Assembly: GCF_000421185.1 (NCBI RefSeq) | Contig: NZ_ATWJ01000011.1 | Coordinates: 1-64,000, forward strand | DNA length: 64,000 nucleotides | Reading direction: 5' to 3' | From: Ornithinimicrobium pekingense DSM 21552 | GTDB lineage: Bacteria; Actinomycetota; Actinomycetes; Actinomycetales; Dermatophilaceae | In this document: positions 36,739-46,323 of the stretch, piece after piece | Position numbering within the stretch: position 1 is the first letter of the stretch | Layout of the letters: every line of letters begins with the position of its first letter | Translations under genes and position numbers: made by a program | Notes under the pieces: generated by a model | What the model was told of the DNA's origin: nothing | Databases searched by the model: none | What the model saw: the letters and a program-made list of their open reading frames with translations, nothing else

Positions 36739-37230
36739 ATGACCAGCCTGACCTCCAGGCGCCGATCGGTGTCCGCCGTGCTCGCCGCCGCCCTCCTGGG
36801 CGGCTGCGGCATCCAGATCCCGACCGATCCCGACGGCACCCTCGAGGAGATCCGCGCCTCGGGCGAGCTGCACGTCGGGGTCTCGCCCCATCCCCCGTTC
36901 ACGACGCTGCCGCCGTCCGAGGGACAACCGCCCGGCGGCTCGGAAGTCGAGCTGGTCAGCGCCTTCGCCGAGACCGTCGGCGCGGAGCCGGTGTGGGTCG
37001 TCGGCGGCGAGGAGGCGCTGGTCAAGCAGCTGGAGAAGGGCGAGATCCAGCTGCTGGTCGGTGGACTGACCGAGAAGTCGCCCTGGAGCACCAAGGTCGC
37101 GCTCACGCGTCCCTACGTCACCACCCCCGAGGACGGCGAGCAGGTCAAGCACGTGATCGCGGCCGTGCCCGGGGAGAACGCCCTGCTCAGCGAGCTGGAG
37201 CGCTACCTGGACGGGGAGGGGGGACGATGA
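36739..37230 (+). CDS. short lipoprotein related to family-3 binding proteins
   Basis: Lipoprotein of 163 residues: a basic N terminus, hydrophobic stretch and lipobox LLGGC. The rest matches the first lobe of amino-acid-type binding proteins (TLEEIRASGELHVGVSPHPP, ELVSAFAETVGAEPVWV, VKQLEKGEIQLLVGGLTEKS) but stops where the second lobe would begin, about 90-100 residues short. It ends cleanly overlapping the cation-efflux gene by 4 bp (ATGA), so it looks like a functional half-domain rather than a random truncation. CATACT 8 bp before the ATG suggests a leaderless message. Metal or substrate sensing for the efflux partner is speculation. Confidence 0.7.
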   Translation: MTSLTSRRRSVSAVLAAALLGGCGIQIPTDPDGTLEEIRASGELHVGVSPHPPFTTLPPSEGQPPGGSEVELVSAFAETVGAEPVWVVGGEEALVKQLEKGEIQLLVGGLTEKSPWSTKVALTRPYVTTPEDGEQVKHVIAAVPGENALLSELERYLDGEGGR

Positions 37231-38210
37231 GCGAGCGCCGCCGCACCCACTTCGGCGACACCGAGCTGCCCGAGGACCTGCAGCACGTCCTGCGCAGGGC
37301 GCGCCGCCTGGAGTGGGTCACGTTGGCCTTCCTGGCCACGGCGATCGCGCTGCTCTACCTGGTGATGGGCAGCTCCCAGGCGATGAAGGCGGCCTGGCTG
37401 GAGGACATGCTCTCGCTCATCCCGCCGATCGCCTTCCTGGTCGGTGCCCGGTTCGCCCAGGTGCGGCCGGACCGGCGCTACCCCTTCGGTCGGCACCGCT
37501 CGGTCGCCGTGGGCCACCTGCTCGCGGGTGCGGCCCTGGTCACGATGGGCCTCTTCCTCGTCTACGACTCTGGGTCGGCGCTGGTCAAGGCCGAGCACCC
37601 GCCGATCGGCACCATGCGCATCCTGGGCTGGACCGTCTGGGCCGGCTGGCCGATGGTGGCGGTGCTGGCCTACACCCTCGTCGTGCCCGTCATCCTCGGC
37701 AGGCTCAAGCTGCCGCTGGCCGAGCAGCTGCACGACAAGGTGCTCTACGCCGACGCGGACATGAACAAGGCGGACTGGATGACCGCCGCGGGCGCGATCG
37801 TGGGCGTGCTCGGCATCGGCGTGGGGCTGTGGTGGCTCGACGGCGTCATGGCGCTGCTGATCTCGGCCAGCATCCTGCGCGACGGCTTCGGCAACATCAC
37901 CAGCGCGGTCGCGGGTCTGATGGACCGGACCGCCCAGACCGTGGACATGACCGAGGAGCACCCGCTGGTGCGACAGGTCCAGGACTACCTCGACAGCCGT
38001 CCATGGATCGACCGGCACCACACCCGCGTCCGCGACATGGGCCACGTCTTCCACGTCGAGGTGCGCTTCGTGCCGGCCGGCGGGAGGGTGGACCTGGCCC
38101 GCATCGACCAGACGGTCGAGGACCTGCGGGCCATGGACTGGAAGCTGGACGACATCACCGTGGCGCCCGTGCGCTCGCTGCGCGAGGGCGAGACCCAGAC
38201 CGCGCGGTGA
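37227..38210 (+). CDS. cation diffusion facilitator family transporter
   Basis: Membrane transporter of 327 residues with about six spans and a C-terminal cytosolic domain. CDF landmarks: YPFGRHRSVAVGHLLAGA between the second and third spans, and HDKVLYADADMNKADWMTAA before the fifth, with Asp residues where the metal site lies; VFHVEVRFVPAGGRVDL belongs to the ferredoxin-like tail. The second helix reads DMLSLIPPIAFL rather than the usual Asp/Ser-rich DSLHSLLD form, so ion selectivity is uncertain. Co-translated with the half binding protein upstream. Confidence 0.85.
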   Translation: MSERRRTHFGDTELPEDLQHVLRRARRLEWVTLAFLATAIALLYLVMGSSQAMKAAWLEDMLSLIPPIAFLVGARFAQVRPDRRYPFGRHRSVAVGHLLAGAALVTMGLFLVYDSGSALVKAEHPPIGTMRILGWTVWAGWPMVAVLAYTLVVPVILGRLKLPLAEQLHDKVLYADADMNKADWMTAAGAIVGVLGIGVGLWWLDGVMALLISASILRDGFGNITSAVAGLMDRTAQTVDMTEEHPLVRQVQDYLDSRPWIDRHHTRVRDMGHVFHVEVRFVPAGGRVDLARIDQTVEDLRAMDWKLDDITVAPVRSLREGETQTAR

Positions 38211-38220
38211 GCCGCGCGGG

Positions 38221-40218
38221 TCAGAGGTTCTCGACGCTCACCTCGGGTATGTCGTCCGCGAGCCGGAGGCCGAGCACCTGGGCGTAGAAGGACAGCTCGG
38301 CCTCCAGCGCGCCGACCTGGTTGTCGAGCCAGCGGAAGCCGTGCCCCTCCCCCTCGAAGAGCACCAGCGCGACCGGCAGGCCCTTGCGCCGCAGCACCTC
38401 GGCCATGGCCTGGGCCTGCGACGGGGGCACGACCTTGTCCTCGAGCCCCTGCAGCAGGATCAGCGGGGTGGCCAGGCGGTCGACGTGGTGGATCGGCGAC
38501 CGGGCGGTGAAGGTCGCCTCCCCCTCGGGCCAGGGCGCGACGAGCCCGTCGATGTAGCGGGACTCGAGCTTGTGCGTGTCCTGCGCGAGCGTGGCCAGGT
38601 CGGAGATGCCGAAGTGGCTGGCCCCGGCCGCGAAGGTGTCGGTGAAGGTCGCGGCCGCGAGCGTGGTGAAGCCGCCCGCGCTGCCGCCGGTGATGAGCAG
38701 CCGGCTGCCGTCGACCGCACCGCTCTCGGCCAGGTGCCGGGCCCCGCTGGCGGCGTCCTGCACGTCGACCTCGCCCCACCGCCCGTCGAGCCGCTCGCGG
38801 TAGGCGCGCCCGTAGCCGGTCGACCCGCCGTAGTTGACGTCCAGGACGGCGAAGCCGCGCGAGGTCCAGAAGGTGCGGCCGGCCGACAGGCCGGGCGTGG
38901 CGCAGGCCGTCGGCCCGCCGTGCAGCGTCACGATCAGCGGTGGCAGGTCGCCCTCAGGGGCCTGCACGTCCGGGTGGGTGGGCAGGTAGAGGAACCCGTG
39001 CGCGGTGGCCCCGTCCGGGGTGTGCCAGCTCACCGGCTGCGGCAGCGCGGCGAACCCGTCGGGCACGGTGGGCGCCCCGGTGCCGACCGAGGGACGCACC
39101 TGCCCGGTGGGCAGGTGGACGAGCAGCACGTCGGCCGTCGCGTCGGCGCGGGCGGCGTCGACGGCCACCTCGGTCGCCGAGAGCACCGCCACGTCGCGGA
39201 CGTATGTGGTGCTCGTCTCGACCTCCTCCACCTCCCCGGTGGCCAGGTCGACGACCACGAGGTCGCGGAAGCCGTCCCGGGAGCGGCCGCTGACCACCCG
39301 GCCGCCGGCGAGCAGGTCGTAGGAGCGCGTGTCGGGCACCCAGCGGGGGTGGCCGAGCTCGAACGGCTCGTCGGTGACCGCCTCGAGGCCCGCGTCGGCC
39401 CGGCTGACGTCGAGCCGGTGCAGGTTGCTCCAGCCGGAAGCATCACCGAGCACCAGCAGCGTCTCGTCGTCGAGCCAGAGCGGCTGCTCCAGCGACTGCT
39501 CACCGGTGCCGACAGCCCGTTCGTCGACGAGGTCCCCCGCGGCGTCCAGCACCCCCAGCCACAGTGTGGTGCGGTGCCACGGCATGGCCGGGTGGTCCCA
39601 GGTGAGCCAGGCCAGCCGGGTCCCGTCCGGCGAGAGCACCGGGTCGGCGACGAAGTCCGGGCCGGGCAGGTCGTCCCCTGCTCCGTCGGCCCGTGCGGCG
39701 ACCGGTCGTTCCTTGCCCGCGACCAGGACGCTGCCCAGGTCGGCGTTGTCGCCGTCGAGGTCGAGCCGGACCAGCGAGACCACCGGCTCGAGCGTCTCGT
39801 CGCGCAGGTCCTCACGCAGGCAGAAGACCACCCGGCGGCGCGGGTCGACCCGGAAGCAGGACCACCGGACGGCGCCGTTCGTGCCGGGGGTGAGCGGGCG
39901 CGCCTCCTCCCCCGGGGCGGCACGCCATACCCGCTGGGTGGCGCCCTCGACCCACAGCACGGTGCCGTCGCGGACGCCATAGTCACCTCCTCCGTACTCG
40001 AGGTAGCGCGTGCGCACATCGTGCCCGGCAGGACTGACATCCTCGACGACACCGTCCCGGCGGCGCACCAGCGTCGTGCTCCCCGCGTCCTCGGGCCGCG
40101 CCTCGAGCCAGTAGAGGTCGGCACCGTCGGCCCGCGGGGCGTCGCGGCGGGTCACGCCGGACAGCGTGCGCCGGGCGTCCACCGGTGAGGGCCAGGACCC
40201 GTAGGGCAACGTCTGCAT
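38221..40218 (-). CDS. S9 family prolyl-oligopeptidase-like serine peptidase
   Basis: Cytosolic peptidase of 665 residues: an N-terminal beta-propeller (repeats such as DPVLSPDGTRLAWLTWDHP, DLLAGGRVVSGRSRDGF) and a C-terminal alpha/beta hydrolase domain. Catalytic Ser in GGSAGG, Asp in GLEDKVVPPSQA, His in EGEGHGFRW; oxyanion region YGGSTGYGRAYRERLDGRWG. No signal peptide. It probably cleaves short oligopeptides, or is a dipeptidyl aminopeptidase/acylaminoacyl peptidase. The gene ends 10 bp from the convergent cation-efflux gene; array C lies upstream of its start. Confidence 0.92.
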   Translation of the reverse strand: MQTLPYGSWPSPVDARRTLSGVTRRDAPRADGADLYWLEARPEDAGSTTLVRRRDGVVEDVSPAGHDVRTRYLEYGGGDYGVRDGTVLWVEGATQRVWRAAPGEEARPLTPGTNGAVRWSCFRVDPRRRVVFCLREDLRDETLEPVVSLVRLDLDGDNADLGSVLVAGKERPVAARADGAGDDLPGPDFVADPVLSPDGTRLAWLTWDHPAMPWHRTTLWLGVLDAAGDLVDERAVGTGEQSLEQPLWLDDETLLVLGDASGWSNLHRLDVSRADAGLEAVTDEPFELGHPRWVPDTRSYDLLAGGRVVSGRSRDGFRDLVVVDLATGEVEEVETSTTYVRDVAVLSATEVAVDAARADATADVLLVHLPTGQVRPSVGTGAPTVPDGFAALPQPVSWHTPDGATAHGFLYLPTHPDVQAPEGDLPPLIVTLHGGPTACATPGLSAGRTFWTSRGFAVLDVNYGGSTGYGRAYRERLDGRWGEVDVQDAASGARHLAESGAVDGSRLLITGGSAGGFTTLAAATFTDTFAAGASHFGISDLATLAQDTHKLESRYIDGLVAPWPEGEATFTARSPIHHVDRLATPLILLQGLEDKVVPPSQAQAMAEVLRRKGLPVALVLFEGEGHGFRWLDNQVGALEAELSFYAQVLGLRLADDIPEVSVENL

Positions 40219-40239
40219 GGCACCACCCTCACACAGTCA

Positions 40240-40345
40240 CGCCGGTCGAGGCGGGCACAGCACGTCCCCGGTCGGGCCGGGAGCGGGCACAGCACGTCGC
40301 CGGTCGGGCTTGGAGCGGGCAGACCACGTCCCCGGTGGGTGGGGT
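40240..40345. repeat. 32-bp repeat array C (3 units plus a partial)
   Basis: CGTCCCCGGT or CGTCGCCGGT occurs at 40263, 40295 and 40327, exactly 32 bp apart, each preceded by GCACAGCA/GCAGACCA. A partial unit (GCCGGTCG) stands before the first. The array fills the gap between the peptidase start and the rlmB stop. Confidence 0.9.
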
Positions 40346-40352
40346 GGTCAGG

Positions 40353-41309
40353 TCAGCGGGCGCGGCGGGAGCGGTCGATCTCGTAGAGGGTCACGGCCGC
40401 GGCGATGCCGGCGTTGAGCGACTCCGTCGCCGCGGCCATCGGGATCGAGACGATCTGGTCGCAGGTCTCCCGGACAAGGCGGGACAGACCCTTGCCCTCC
40501 GAGCCGACGACGACCACGAGCGGCTGGTCGGCCAGCTCCAGGCCGGGCAGCTCCACGTCGCCGTCGGCGTCGAGGCCGATCACGAAGAAGCCCGCCTTGC
40601 GGTAGGACTCCAGCGCCCGCGTCAGGTTGGTCGCCTGCGCGACCGGGACCCGGGCGGCAGCGCCCGCCGCCGTCTTCCACGCCGAGGCGGTCATCCCGGC
40701 CGAGCGCCGCGCCGGCACGACGACCCCGTGCCCGCCGAAGGCCCCGACCGAGCGGATGATCGCCCCGAGGTTGCGCGGGTCGGTGATCCCGTCGAGGGCC
40801 ACGATGAGCGGCGTGCCCGGCAGCTCGACCGACAGCAGGTCGTCGGGGTGGGCGTACTCGTAGGCCGGCACCTGCAGCGCCAACCCCTGGTGGACGGCTC
40901 CGTCGGTGATCCGGTCGAGCTCGGTGCGCGGCGTCTCCAGGACGGCGATCCCCTGCTCGGTCGCCAGCGTGATCGACTCGCGCACGCGGTCGTCGGACTC
41001 GAGCCGCGAGGCCACGTAGAGCGTCGACGCCGGGATGTGGGTGCGCAGCGCCTCGACGACGCTGTTGCGCCCGGCGACGATCTCCGAGGACGCCTTGCCG
41101 GACCGGCGCGGGCCGCGGCCTCCGCCGCCGGCGCCCGAGGCCTTGGCGTCCCGGGCGGCCCGGCGCGCGGCCGGGTGCCCGACCCGGTCCTCCGCCCGCG
41201 GGGTCGGCCCGCGGCCCTTGAGCTGCTTGCGGCGCTGCCCGCCGGAGCCGACGACCATGCCCTTCTTGTTCGACGTGCGCGCGTTGCGGCGCTGCTGGTT
41301 ACCGGCCAT
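40353..41309 (-). CDS. rlmB: 23S rRNA 2'-O-ribose methyltransferase RlmB
   Basis: SPOUT-class methyltransferase of 318 residues acting on 23S rRNA (G2251 in E. coli numbering). A basic Gly/Arg/Lys tail (about 1-75) precedes the substrate-binding domain ([12 protein letters not shown]). The SPOUT domain motifs are [17 protein letters not shown] (motif 1), [12 protein letters not shown] (motif 2) and [18 protein letters not shown] (motif 3, knot with SAM site). Start chosen at 41309 because AGGAGG is too close to the alternative ATG at 41318. It follows cysS by 27 bp, the usual actinobacterial order. Confidence 0.94.
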   Translation of the reverse strand: MAGNQQRRNARTSNKKGMVVGSGGQRRKQLKGRGPTPRAEDRVGHPAARRAARDAKASGAGGGGRGPRRSGKASSEIVAGRNSVVEALRTHIPASTLYVASRLESDDRVRESITLATEQGIAVLETPRTELDRITDGAVHQGLALQVPAYEYAHPDDLLSVELPGTPLIVALDGITDPRNLGAIIRSVGAFGGHGVVVPARRSAGMTASAWKTAAGAAARVPVAQATNLTRALESYRKAGFFVIGLDADGDVELPGLELADQPLVVVVGSEGKGLSRLVRETCDQIVSIPMAAATESLNAGIAAAVTLYEIDRSRRAR

Positions 41310-41336
41310 CTGCCTCATACCCTCCTGGTCGACACG

Positions 41337-42800
41337 TCAGCGCAGCGCCCAGCGGGCGCCGGCCGGCGTGTCCTCGATGACGACGCCGAGCGCCGTCAGC
41401 TGGTCGCGGATGGCGTCGGCCGTCGCGAAGTCCTTGTCGGCGCGGGCCTGCGCCCGCGCGTCGAGCCGTTCCTGCACCAGCGCGGCGAGCACCTCGCCGG
41501 TCCGGTCTCCCCCGTCGCCGACGGCACCGCCGCCCCACGCGGGGTCGAGCGGGTTCACCCCCAGAACGTCGAGCATGGCCAGCAGCTGCAGCAGGGTGTG
41601 CCGCACCGCGCCCGCGTCGACCGCGTCCGGGGAGCCCTCGAGCGCCTTGTTGCCGTCGCGCACCACCCCGAAGACGACGGCCAGCGCTCCCGGCACGTTG
41701 ACGTCGTCGTCCAGCGCCTCGCGGAAGGCGGCTGGGAAGGCGTCCTCGACCGCCAGTGCGTGGGACGCGTCGAGCAGCATGTCGGCCGGCTCGCCGACGA
41801 CCTCCAGCGCGCGCGCCACATACCCCTCGATGCGCTCGACGGCGGCGAGGGCCTCGGCCAGCGAGCCCTCGCCGTACTCGATCGTCGACCGGTAGTGGGC
41901 GGCGCCGAGGTAGTAGCGCAGGACGAGGGGGCGCACGGTCTTCGTCAGCTCGGTGACCGCGAGCGCGTTGCCCAGCGACTTGCCCATCTTGGAGCCCTTG
42001 ACCGTCACCCAGGCGTTGTGCAGCCAGAAGCTGGCGAAGTCCAGACCCGCCGCGCGCGACTGCGCCTGCTCGTTCTCGTGGTGCGGGAAGCGCAGGTCGA
42101 CCCCGCCGCCGTGGATGTCGAAGGCGTCGCCGAGGTATTTGCGCGCCATCGCCGAGCACTCCAGGTGCCACCCCGGGCGGCCGCGGCCGTAGGGGGTCGG
42201 CCACGAGGCGGTGTCCGGCTCGCCGGTCTTGTGCCCCTTCCACAGCGCGAAGTCACGCGGGTCGCGCTTGCCGCGCGGGTCGGCGTCCCCGGCCGGCTCC
42301 ATGTCGTCGAGCCGCTGCCGGGTCAGCTCCCCGTAGGCCGGCCAGGAGCGCACGTCGAAGTAGACGTCCCCCGAGCCGTCCTCGGCGGCGTAGGCGTGGC
42401 CCTTCTCGACCAGGGTGTCGATCATCTCCACCTGCTCGGTGATGTGACCGGTGGCCCGCGGCTCGTAGGTCGGCGGCAGCACACCCAGCAGCTCCAGCGC
42501 GCGCGCGGTCTCCCGCTCGTGCTGGTAGGACCACGCCCACCACGGCTCCCCCGCCTCGGCCGACTTCGCCAGGATCTTGTCGTCGATGTCGGTGACGTTG
42601 CGGACCAGGGTCACGTCATACCCGTGCCCGCGCTCGAGCCAGCGCCGCACGATGTCGAAGGCCACCGCGAAGCGCACGTGCCCGATGTGCGGGCTGCCCT
42701 GGGTCGTGAGGCCGCAGATGTACATGCCCACCCGTCCGGGCTCGAGCGGCGCGAACGGCCGCAGGGTCCGGGAGGCGGTGTCGAACAGGTGCAGGCTCAC
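41337..42800 (-). CDS. cysS: cysteinyl-tRNA synthetase
   Basis: Class I aminoacyl-tRNA synthetase, 487 residues. HIGH motif in GSPHIGHVR, zinc ligands around Cys in ICGLTTQG and CSAMARKY with HHENE, and KMSKS motif as KMGKSLGN. The DALR-like anticodon domain follows. It is not the mycothiol ligase MshC: length and C-terminal domain are those of CysS. The GTG at 42800 is favoured by TAGCCT 7 bp upstream, a leaderless arrangement; the much longer open frame upstream is antisense to another gene. Confidence 0.95.
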   Translation of the reverse strand: MSLHLFDTASRTLRPFAPLEPGRVGMYICGLTTQGSPHIGHVRFAVAFDIVRRWLERGHGYDVTLVRNVTDIDDKILAKSAEAGEPWWAWSYQHERETARALELLGVLPPTYEPRATGHITEQVEMIDTLVEKGHAYAAEDGSGDVYFDVRSWPAYGELTRQRLDDMEPAGDADPRGKRDPRDFALWKGHKTGEPDTASWPTPYGRGRPGWHLECSAMARKYLGDAFDIHGGGVDLRFPHHENEQAQSRAAGLDFASFWLHNAWVTVKGSKMGKSLGNALAVTELTKTVRPLVLRYYLGAAHYRSTIEYGEGSLAEALAAVERIEGYVARALEVVGEPADMLLDASHALAVEDAFPAAFREALDDDVNVPGALAVVFGVVRDGNKALEGSPDAVDAGAVRHTLLQLLAMLDVLGVNPLDPAWGGGAVGDGGDRTGEVLAALVQERLDARAQARADKDFATADAIRDQLTALGVVIEDTPAGARWALR

Positions 42801-43074
42801 CCGGTCAAGGCTACCGGGGGTATGGAGTGCCGCCCGACGCGCGCGGAAGGCGGCGTGGGCCGGGCGCTGACCGGGGAGGTCTGCGTGCGGCCCACCACCT
42901 CGTCGGCCCCTGACGGCTGGGCAAGGTTGTGCACCGCAGGCGACGACACGGACGGTGCATCTGGTGCACAAGGTGGTCCGTCCGGGTCCGATCCGCAGAG
43001 CACCCGTCGCCATCCCGGCCGAGGCTGTGGACGACGACCGACCGTCCAGCGCCGACGGCGGCACACTCAGGCAC
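42801..43074. other. intergenic with GTGCAC-containing elements
   Basis: About 270 bp between divergent genes. It contains AAGGTTGTGCACC near 42922, whose inverse (GGTGCACATCCTTG) recurs in the repeat at 44191 and 44242, and several further GTGCA motifs. No complete 32-bp unit was seen. Confidence 0.5.
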
Positions 43075-44067
43075 ATGTCAGAAGGGATCACGCGCCTGCT
43101 CGAGGCGCAGGGTGGGGTGGCGAGCGCACGGGAGGTGCTGGTGGCCGGCTTCTCCCGCCGCACCGTGGAGAGGATGGTCCGGCGCGGCGAGCTGGTCCGG
43201 GTGCGCCGCGACGCGCTGGTCCTCGCGAGCGTGCTGACCGGCGCCACCCCCTGGGAGAAGCGTGCCCTGGCCGCCCGCGCCGTCGGACGGAGCCTCGCCC
43301 AGTCGCCGGGCGCGGCGACGCACGCGCTGAGCCACGAGAGCGCCCTCATGGTGCACGGCCTGCCCTGGTTCGGCGAGGACGGGCTCGTCCACCTGGTGCG
43401 GACGGACGGGCGCCGAGGCCGCCGGGACGACACCGTGTGGGTGCATCGGCCGGTGGACGCGCGCTGGGTCGGTGTGGTCGACGGCCTCCGCGTGGTGTCA
43501 CCGGGCCTGGCCGCCCTCCAGGTCGCTGCCACCCACGGCGTCGAAGCCGGGCTGGTGGCGGTCGACGGCGTCCTGCACCAGGCCGGGACTGCCGACCTGG
43601 CGGACCACACTCGATGGGACGCGGCGGCGGCCGCGAGGATGCGGCACGAGGTGGCCCGGGCGCTCGGGACCGTGCGCGGAGCCGGGGCGTCCGCGGCCGC
43701 CCTGGTCCTCGAGCATGCGGACGGCCGGAGCGAGTCCGCGGGTGAGAGCCGCAGTCGCTGGCTCGTGCACTCCCTGGGCCTGGGGCCGTGCACGCCGCAG
43801 TTCGAGGTGCGTGACGGCCCGTTGCTGGTGGGGATCGCCGACCTCAAGCTCGACCGGTGGCCCGTCCTGGTCGAGTTCGACGGCGCCGGGAAGTACACGA
43901 GCCACGAGTCGCTCCTCGCGGAGAAGGACCGGGAGGACCGCATGCGCACGCTCGGGTACGAGCTGGTCCGGATCCGGTGGAACGACCTCGCCCGGCCGCA
44001 GGTGGTCCGTCGACGGCTCCTCGAGGCGGTCGCCCGGGCCGAGTCCCGGGCGACGGCTGCCGGGTGA
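43075..44067 (+). CDS. AbiEi-like protein with DUF559/Vsr-like nuclease domain
   Basis: Protein of 330 residues. The AbiEi-like winged helix at the N terminus reads [20 protein letters not shown], then [20 protein letters not shown]. The central domain has [14 protein letters not shown]. The C-terminal nuclease-like signature is clear: [20 protein letters not shown], then [20 protein letters not shown], with Glu-x-Asp and Lys in DUF559/Vsr positions. Same architecture as the gene at 34218 but with little close similarity, and also flanked by intergenic repeats. There is no AbiEii toxin neighbour. Confidence 0.72.
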   Translation: MSEGITRLLEAQGGVASAREVLVAGFSRRTVERMVRRGELVRVRRDALVLASVLTGATPWEKRALAARAVGRSLAQSPGAATHALSHESALMVHGLPWFGEDGLVHLVRTDGRRGRRDDTVWVHRPVDARWVGVVDGLRVVSPGLAALQVAATHGVEAGLVAVDGVLHQAGTADLADHTRWDAAAAARMRHEVARALGTVRGAGASAAALVLEHADGRSESAGESRSRWLVHSLGLGPCTPQFEVRDGPLLVGIADLKLDRWPVLVEFDGAGKYTSHESLLAEKDREDRMRTLGYELVRIRWNDLARPQVVRRRLLEAVARAESRATAAG

Positions 44068-44185
44068 GACCCAGGCAGGGGCACGCCCTCCGGGCACGGC
44101 CCGGCACGGCCAGGCACGGCCTGGAGGCCTCCTCGGCGCGCGGCCTCCTCGGTGACAAGGTTGTGCACCACGGACGCGGCGGACC

Positions 44186-44281
44186 ACCGTGCCAACGGTG
44201 CACATCCTTGCCCACGAGGGTGGATGACCGTGGACAACCGCGCCAACGGTGCACATCCTTGCCCGCGAGGGTGGATCGCTC
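44186..44281. repeat. 51-bp tandem duplication
   Basis: GCCAACGGTGCACATCCTTG occurs at 44191 and again at 44242, each followed by CCC, one variable base and CGAGGGTGGAT. The period is 51 bp, so this is not the 32-bp family. An inverted, shorter relative (AAGGTTGTGCACC) lies at about 44157 and 42922, on both sides of the nuclease-like gene. Confidence 0.8.
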
Positions 44282-44305
44282 CTCGGTGGCCGTACGGCCG
44301 CCGGG

Positions 44306-45067
44306 TCACCGACGTCCGTGCCTGATCCGCCGCAGGCTCGCGCGCTCCAGCAGCCCCCACATCGTGCTCGTCACCAGGTAGAGCCCGGCCGCCAGCGGCA
44401 GCGAGGCGACCGCCGCGACGGTGAGGAAGGACAGCAGCGGCATCACCTTGGTCACCTGCTCCATGCTGTCGGCCATCGCCTGCTGCTGCGCCGACAGCTG
44501 CGTGGCCGTGGACGGCCGACCGGCCGCCGCCTGTGCCGCCACCGCCCTGTCCTCCGCCATGTGCCGCCGCAGCTGCCAGGCGGAGAACGCGGCGACCGTC
44601 AGGGTGAGACCGATCAGGACCAGGAAGATCCACCGGTCGCCGGCTCCCGCACCGACGAGGTGCTGCGACAGGGGCGTGCCCAGCACCGTGTGGTCCAGCA
44701 GCCGGTTGTGCGCACCGGCGATCTCGGGCGCGGTGAAGAGCCGGTAGACCATCCCGAAGACCGGCACCTGGAGGAGCGCCGTCAGGCAGCCGGGCGCCAG
44801 CGGGACGCCCTCCTCGCGGTGCAGCTCGAGCACGGCACGCTGCATCGCCTGCGGATCCTTGGCGTGCTGGGAGCGCAGCTGCGCCAGCCGCGGCTCCAGC
44901 TCCCGGCGGCGGACCGCCTGGTGCTGGGTGCGGCGGTTGAGCGGGTGCAGGACCAGGCGGAGCGCGAGGGTGAGCAGCACGACGGCGAGGCCGGCGGGGA
45001 CGACCGGTGACAGGGCGTCGAGGAGGTCGTGGACGGGGAGGAGGACAGGGTCGAGGAAGGAGAACAC
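44306..45067 (-). CDS. yidC: YidC/Oxa1-type membrane insertase (paralog)
   Basis: Membrane protein insertase of 253 residues, shorter than housekeeping YidC. Five spans; the cytosolic hairpin is [20 protein letters not shown] to [20 protein letters not shown], with the family Arg in [15 protein letters not shown]. The later segment [22 protein letters not shown] is the usual C-terminal span. The GTG at 45067 is supported by AAGGA upstream; the longer open frame is artefactual. A small membrane protein gene of the DUF6412 type precedes it, a pairing I recall from other actinobacteria. Probably an alternative insertase; rpmH and rnpA are not adjacent. Confidence 0.85.
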   Translation of the reverse strand: MFSFLDPVLLPVHDLLDALSPVVPAGLAVVLLTLALRLVLHPLNRRTQHQAVRRRELEPRLAQLRSQHAKDPQAMQRAVLELHREEGVPLAPGCLTALLQVPVFGMVYRLFTAPEIAGAHNRLLDHTVLGTPLSQHLVGAGAGDRWIFLVLIGLTLTVAAFSAWQLRRHMAEDRAVAAQAAAGRPSTATQLSAQQQAMADSMEQVTKVMPLLSFLTVAAVASLPLAAGLYLVTSTMWGLLERASLRRIRHGRR

Positions 45068-45216
45068 GCGGGGTCCTTGTGGTGCGTGCGCACGCGACGG
45101 TGCGCGGCGGGCAGGGTCGTCAGGACGACCCGACCGGGCAGCACGCAGAGCGTCTCGCGGGTATGCCGAAGGAGGCGGACCTGCGGAGGACGCCGCGGCC
45201 GGGGCGGCGGGTCGGC

Positions 45217-45510
45217 TCAGCCCAGCCCGGGAGCCCGCGGGCGCACGTGGCCCGGGCGGTCGGGGTCGCTCGCGCGCACGCCGGCGGCGCGGCATACCTC
45301 GCTGCGGTGCCGCACCGAGACCACCCGCGCGCCGACCGGCACCGCGTGCGAGCGGGCGGCGAGGGCCGCCATCCCCGCCAGGGCCAGCGCGAGGAGGGCG
45401 TGGTCCCCGGTGCTGACGGTGGCCGACAGCAGCGCCACGGTGGTGAGCAGGGGCAGCAGCAGCCCCACGAGGGGCACGCGCTCGGCTCCGAAGCTCACGA
45501 CGCCGAGCAT
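45217..45510 (-). CDS. small membrane protein, DUF6412-like
   Basis: Protein of 97 residues from ATG 45510 (GTG 45498 possible). Two hydrophobic segments near the N terminus (VPLVGLLLPLLTTVALLSAT and HALLALALAGMAALAARS) are followed by a basic, Arg/Pro-rich cytosolic tail. The family name is from memory of the neighbourhood with YidC, not from a search. Lies 150 bp upstream of yidC in the same orientation. Confidence 0.55.
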   Translation of the reverse strand: MLGVVSFGAERVPLVGLLLPLLTTVALLSATVSTGDHALLALALAGMAALAARSHAVPVGARVVSVRHRSEVCRAAGVRASDPDRPGHVRPRAPGLG

Positions 45511-45619
45511 ACCGACGGTTACGCCGCGCGGCCTCCGACCCAGGTCGGAGATGCGGCGCACCGCGGATCCGACCGCTGACGGATGTCCCCGCGAGGCGCT
45601 GGCCCCTAGCGTGGCGGTC

Positions 45620-46279
45620 ATGATCGTCGCCGAAGAACTGCTCCTCGTCGGCACCGACCCCGAGGGCCGCAACCTGCTCGGGTCCCATCGCCAGATCGCC
45701 CTCGGCGGCGCCCTGCTGACCGACCTGGTCGTCCGCGAGCGCCTCGACGTCGACGACCGCGGCCGGCTGCGGGTCGTGGACGGGAGCACGGTCGGGGAGC
45801 CACTGCTGGACGAGGCCCTCGTGCGCTTCGCGGAGCGCGAGGGCAAGAAGCCCAAGGACGTCCTGGGCACGGTCGGCAAGAAGATCGAGCAGCCGCTGCT
45901 CGACAGCCTGGTGCGCCGCGAGCTCGTGCGGCCCGACCCGGTGAGGGTCCTCGGCCTGACGCTGACGACGCGCTGGCCGGCGCTGACGACCGCTGCGCGC
46001 GACGCCACGCTCGGCGACCTCGTCCACGTGCTGACCGGCGCACGGGGGGCCGACACGCGCACCGGCGCCCTCGTCGCCCTGCTCCAGGCGGTCGACGCCC
46101 TGCACAAGGCGGTGCCCCAGCAGCTGCGCCCGGGCATGACCAACGGCGAGGTCAAGCGCCGCGGCAAGGAGGTCGGCCAGGGCCGGTGGGCGAGCGAGGC
46201 CGTGGTGAAGGCGGTGCAGGACGCGACCGCCGCCGTCATGGCCGCCGTCGTCGCCGGCGGGGCGGCTTCGAGCAGCTGA
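45620..46279 (+). CDS. GPP34 family phosphoprotein
   Basis: Protein of 219 residues of the Golgi-phosphoprotein-3-like (GPP34) family, common and unexplained in actinobacteria. The start MIVAEELLLVGTDPEGRNLL and ALGGALLTDLVVRERLDVDD are the typical opening. The middle helices FAEREGKKPKDVLGTV and LVRRELVRPDPVRVLGLTLT agree with the family. In eukaryotes the fold binds phosphoinositide; the bacterial role is unknown, a lipid-surface function is possible. TAGCGT (45607-45612) is 7 bp from the ATG, suggesting a leaderless message. Confidence 0.85.
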   Translation: MIVAEELLLVGTDPEGRNLLGSHRQIALGGALLTDLVVRERLDVDDRGRLRVVDGSTVGEPLLDEALVRFAEREGKKPKDVLGTVGKKIEQPLLDSLVRRELVRPDPVRVLGLTLTTRWPALTTAARDATLGDLVHVLTGARGADTRTGALVALLQAVDALHKAVPQQLRPGMTNGEVKRRGKEVGQGRWASEAVVKAVQDATAAVMAAVVAGGAASSS

Positions 46280-46323
46280 CGGCCACCCGGCGCCGGCAGC
46301 GCCGATGTGGTTGGGTCGCTGCC

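Noticed and set aside
41337-42800. MshC mycothiol ligase
   Set aside because: Similar catalytic core, but full CysS length, the anticodon-binding domain and linkage to rlmB point to cysteinyl-tRNA synthetase.
40185-43745. Plus-strand open frame of 1186 codons
   Set aside because: It is antisense to rlmB and cysS, rich in Arg/Gly/Pro/His as expected for the shadow of GC-rich genes, and has no domain text.
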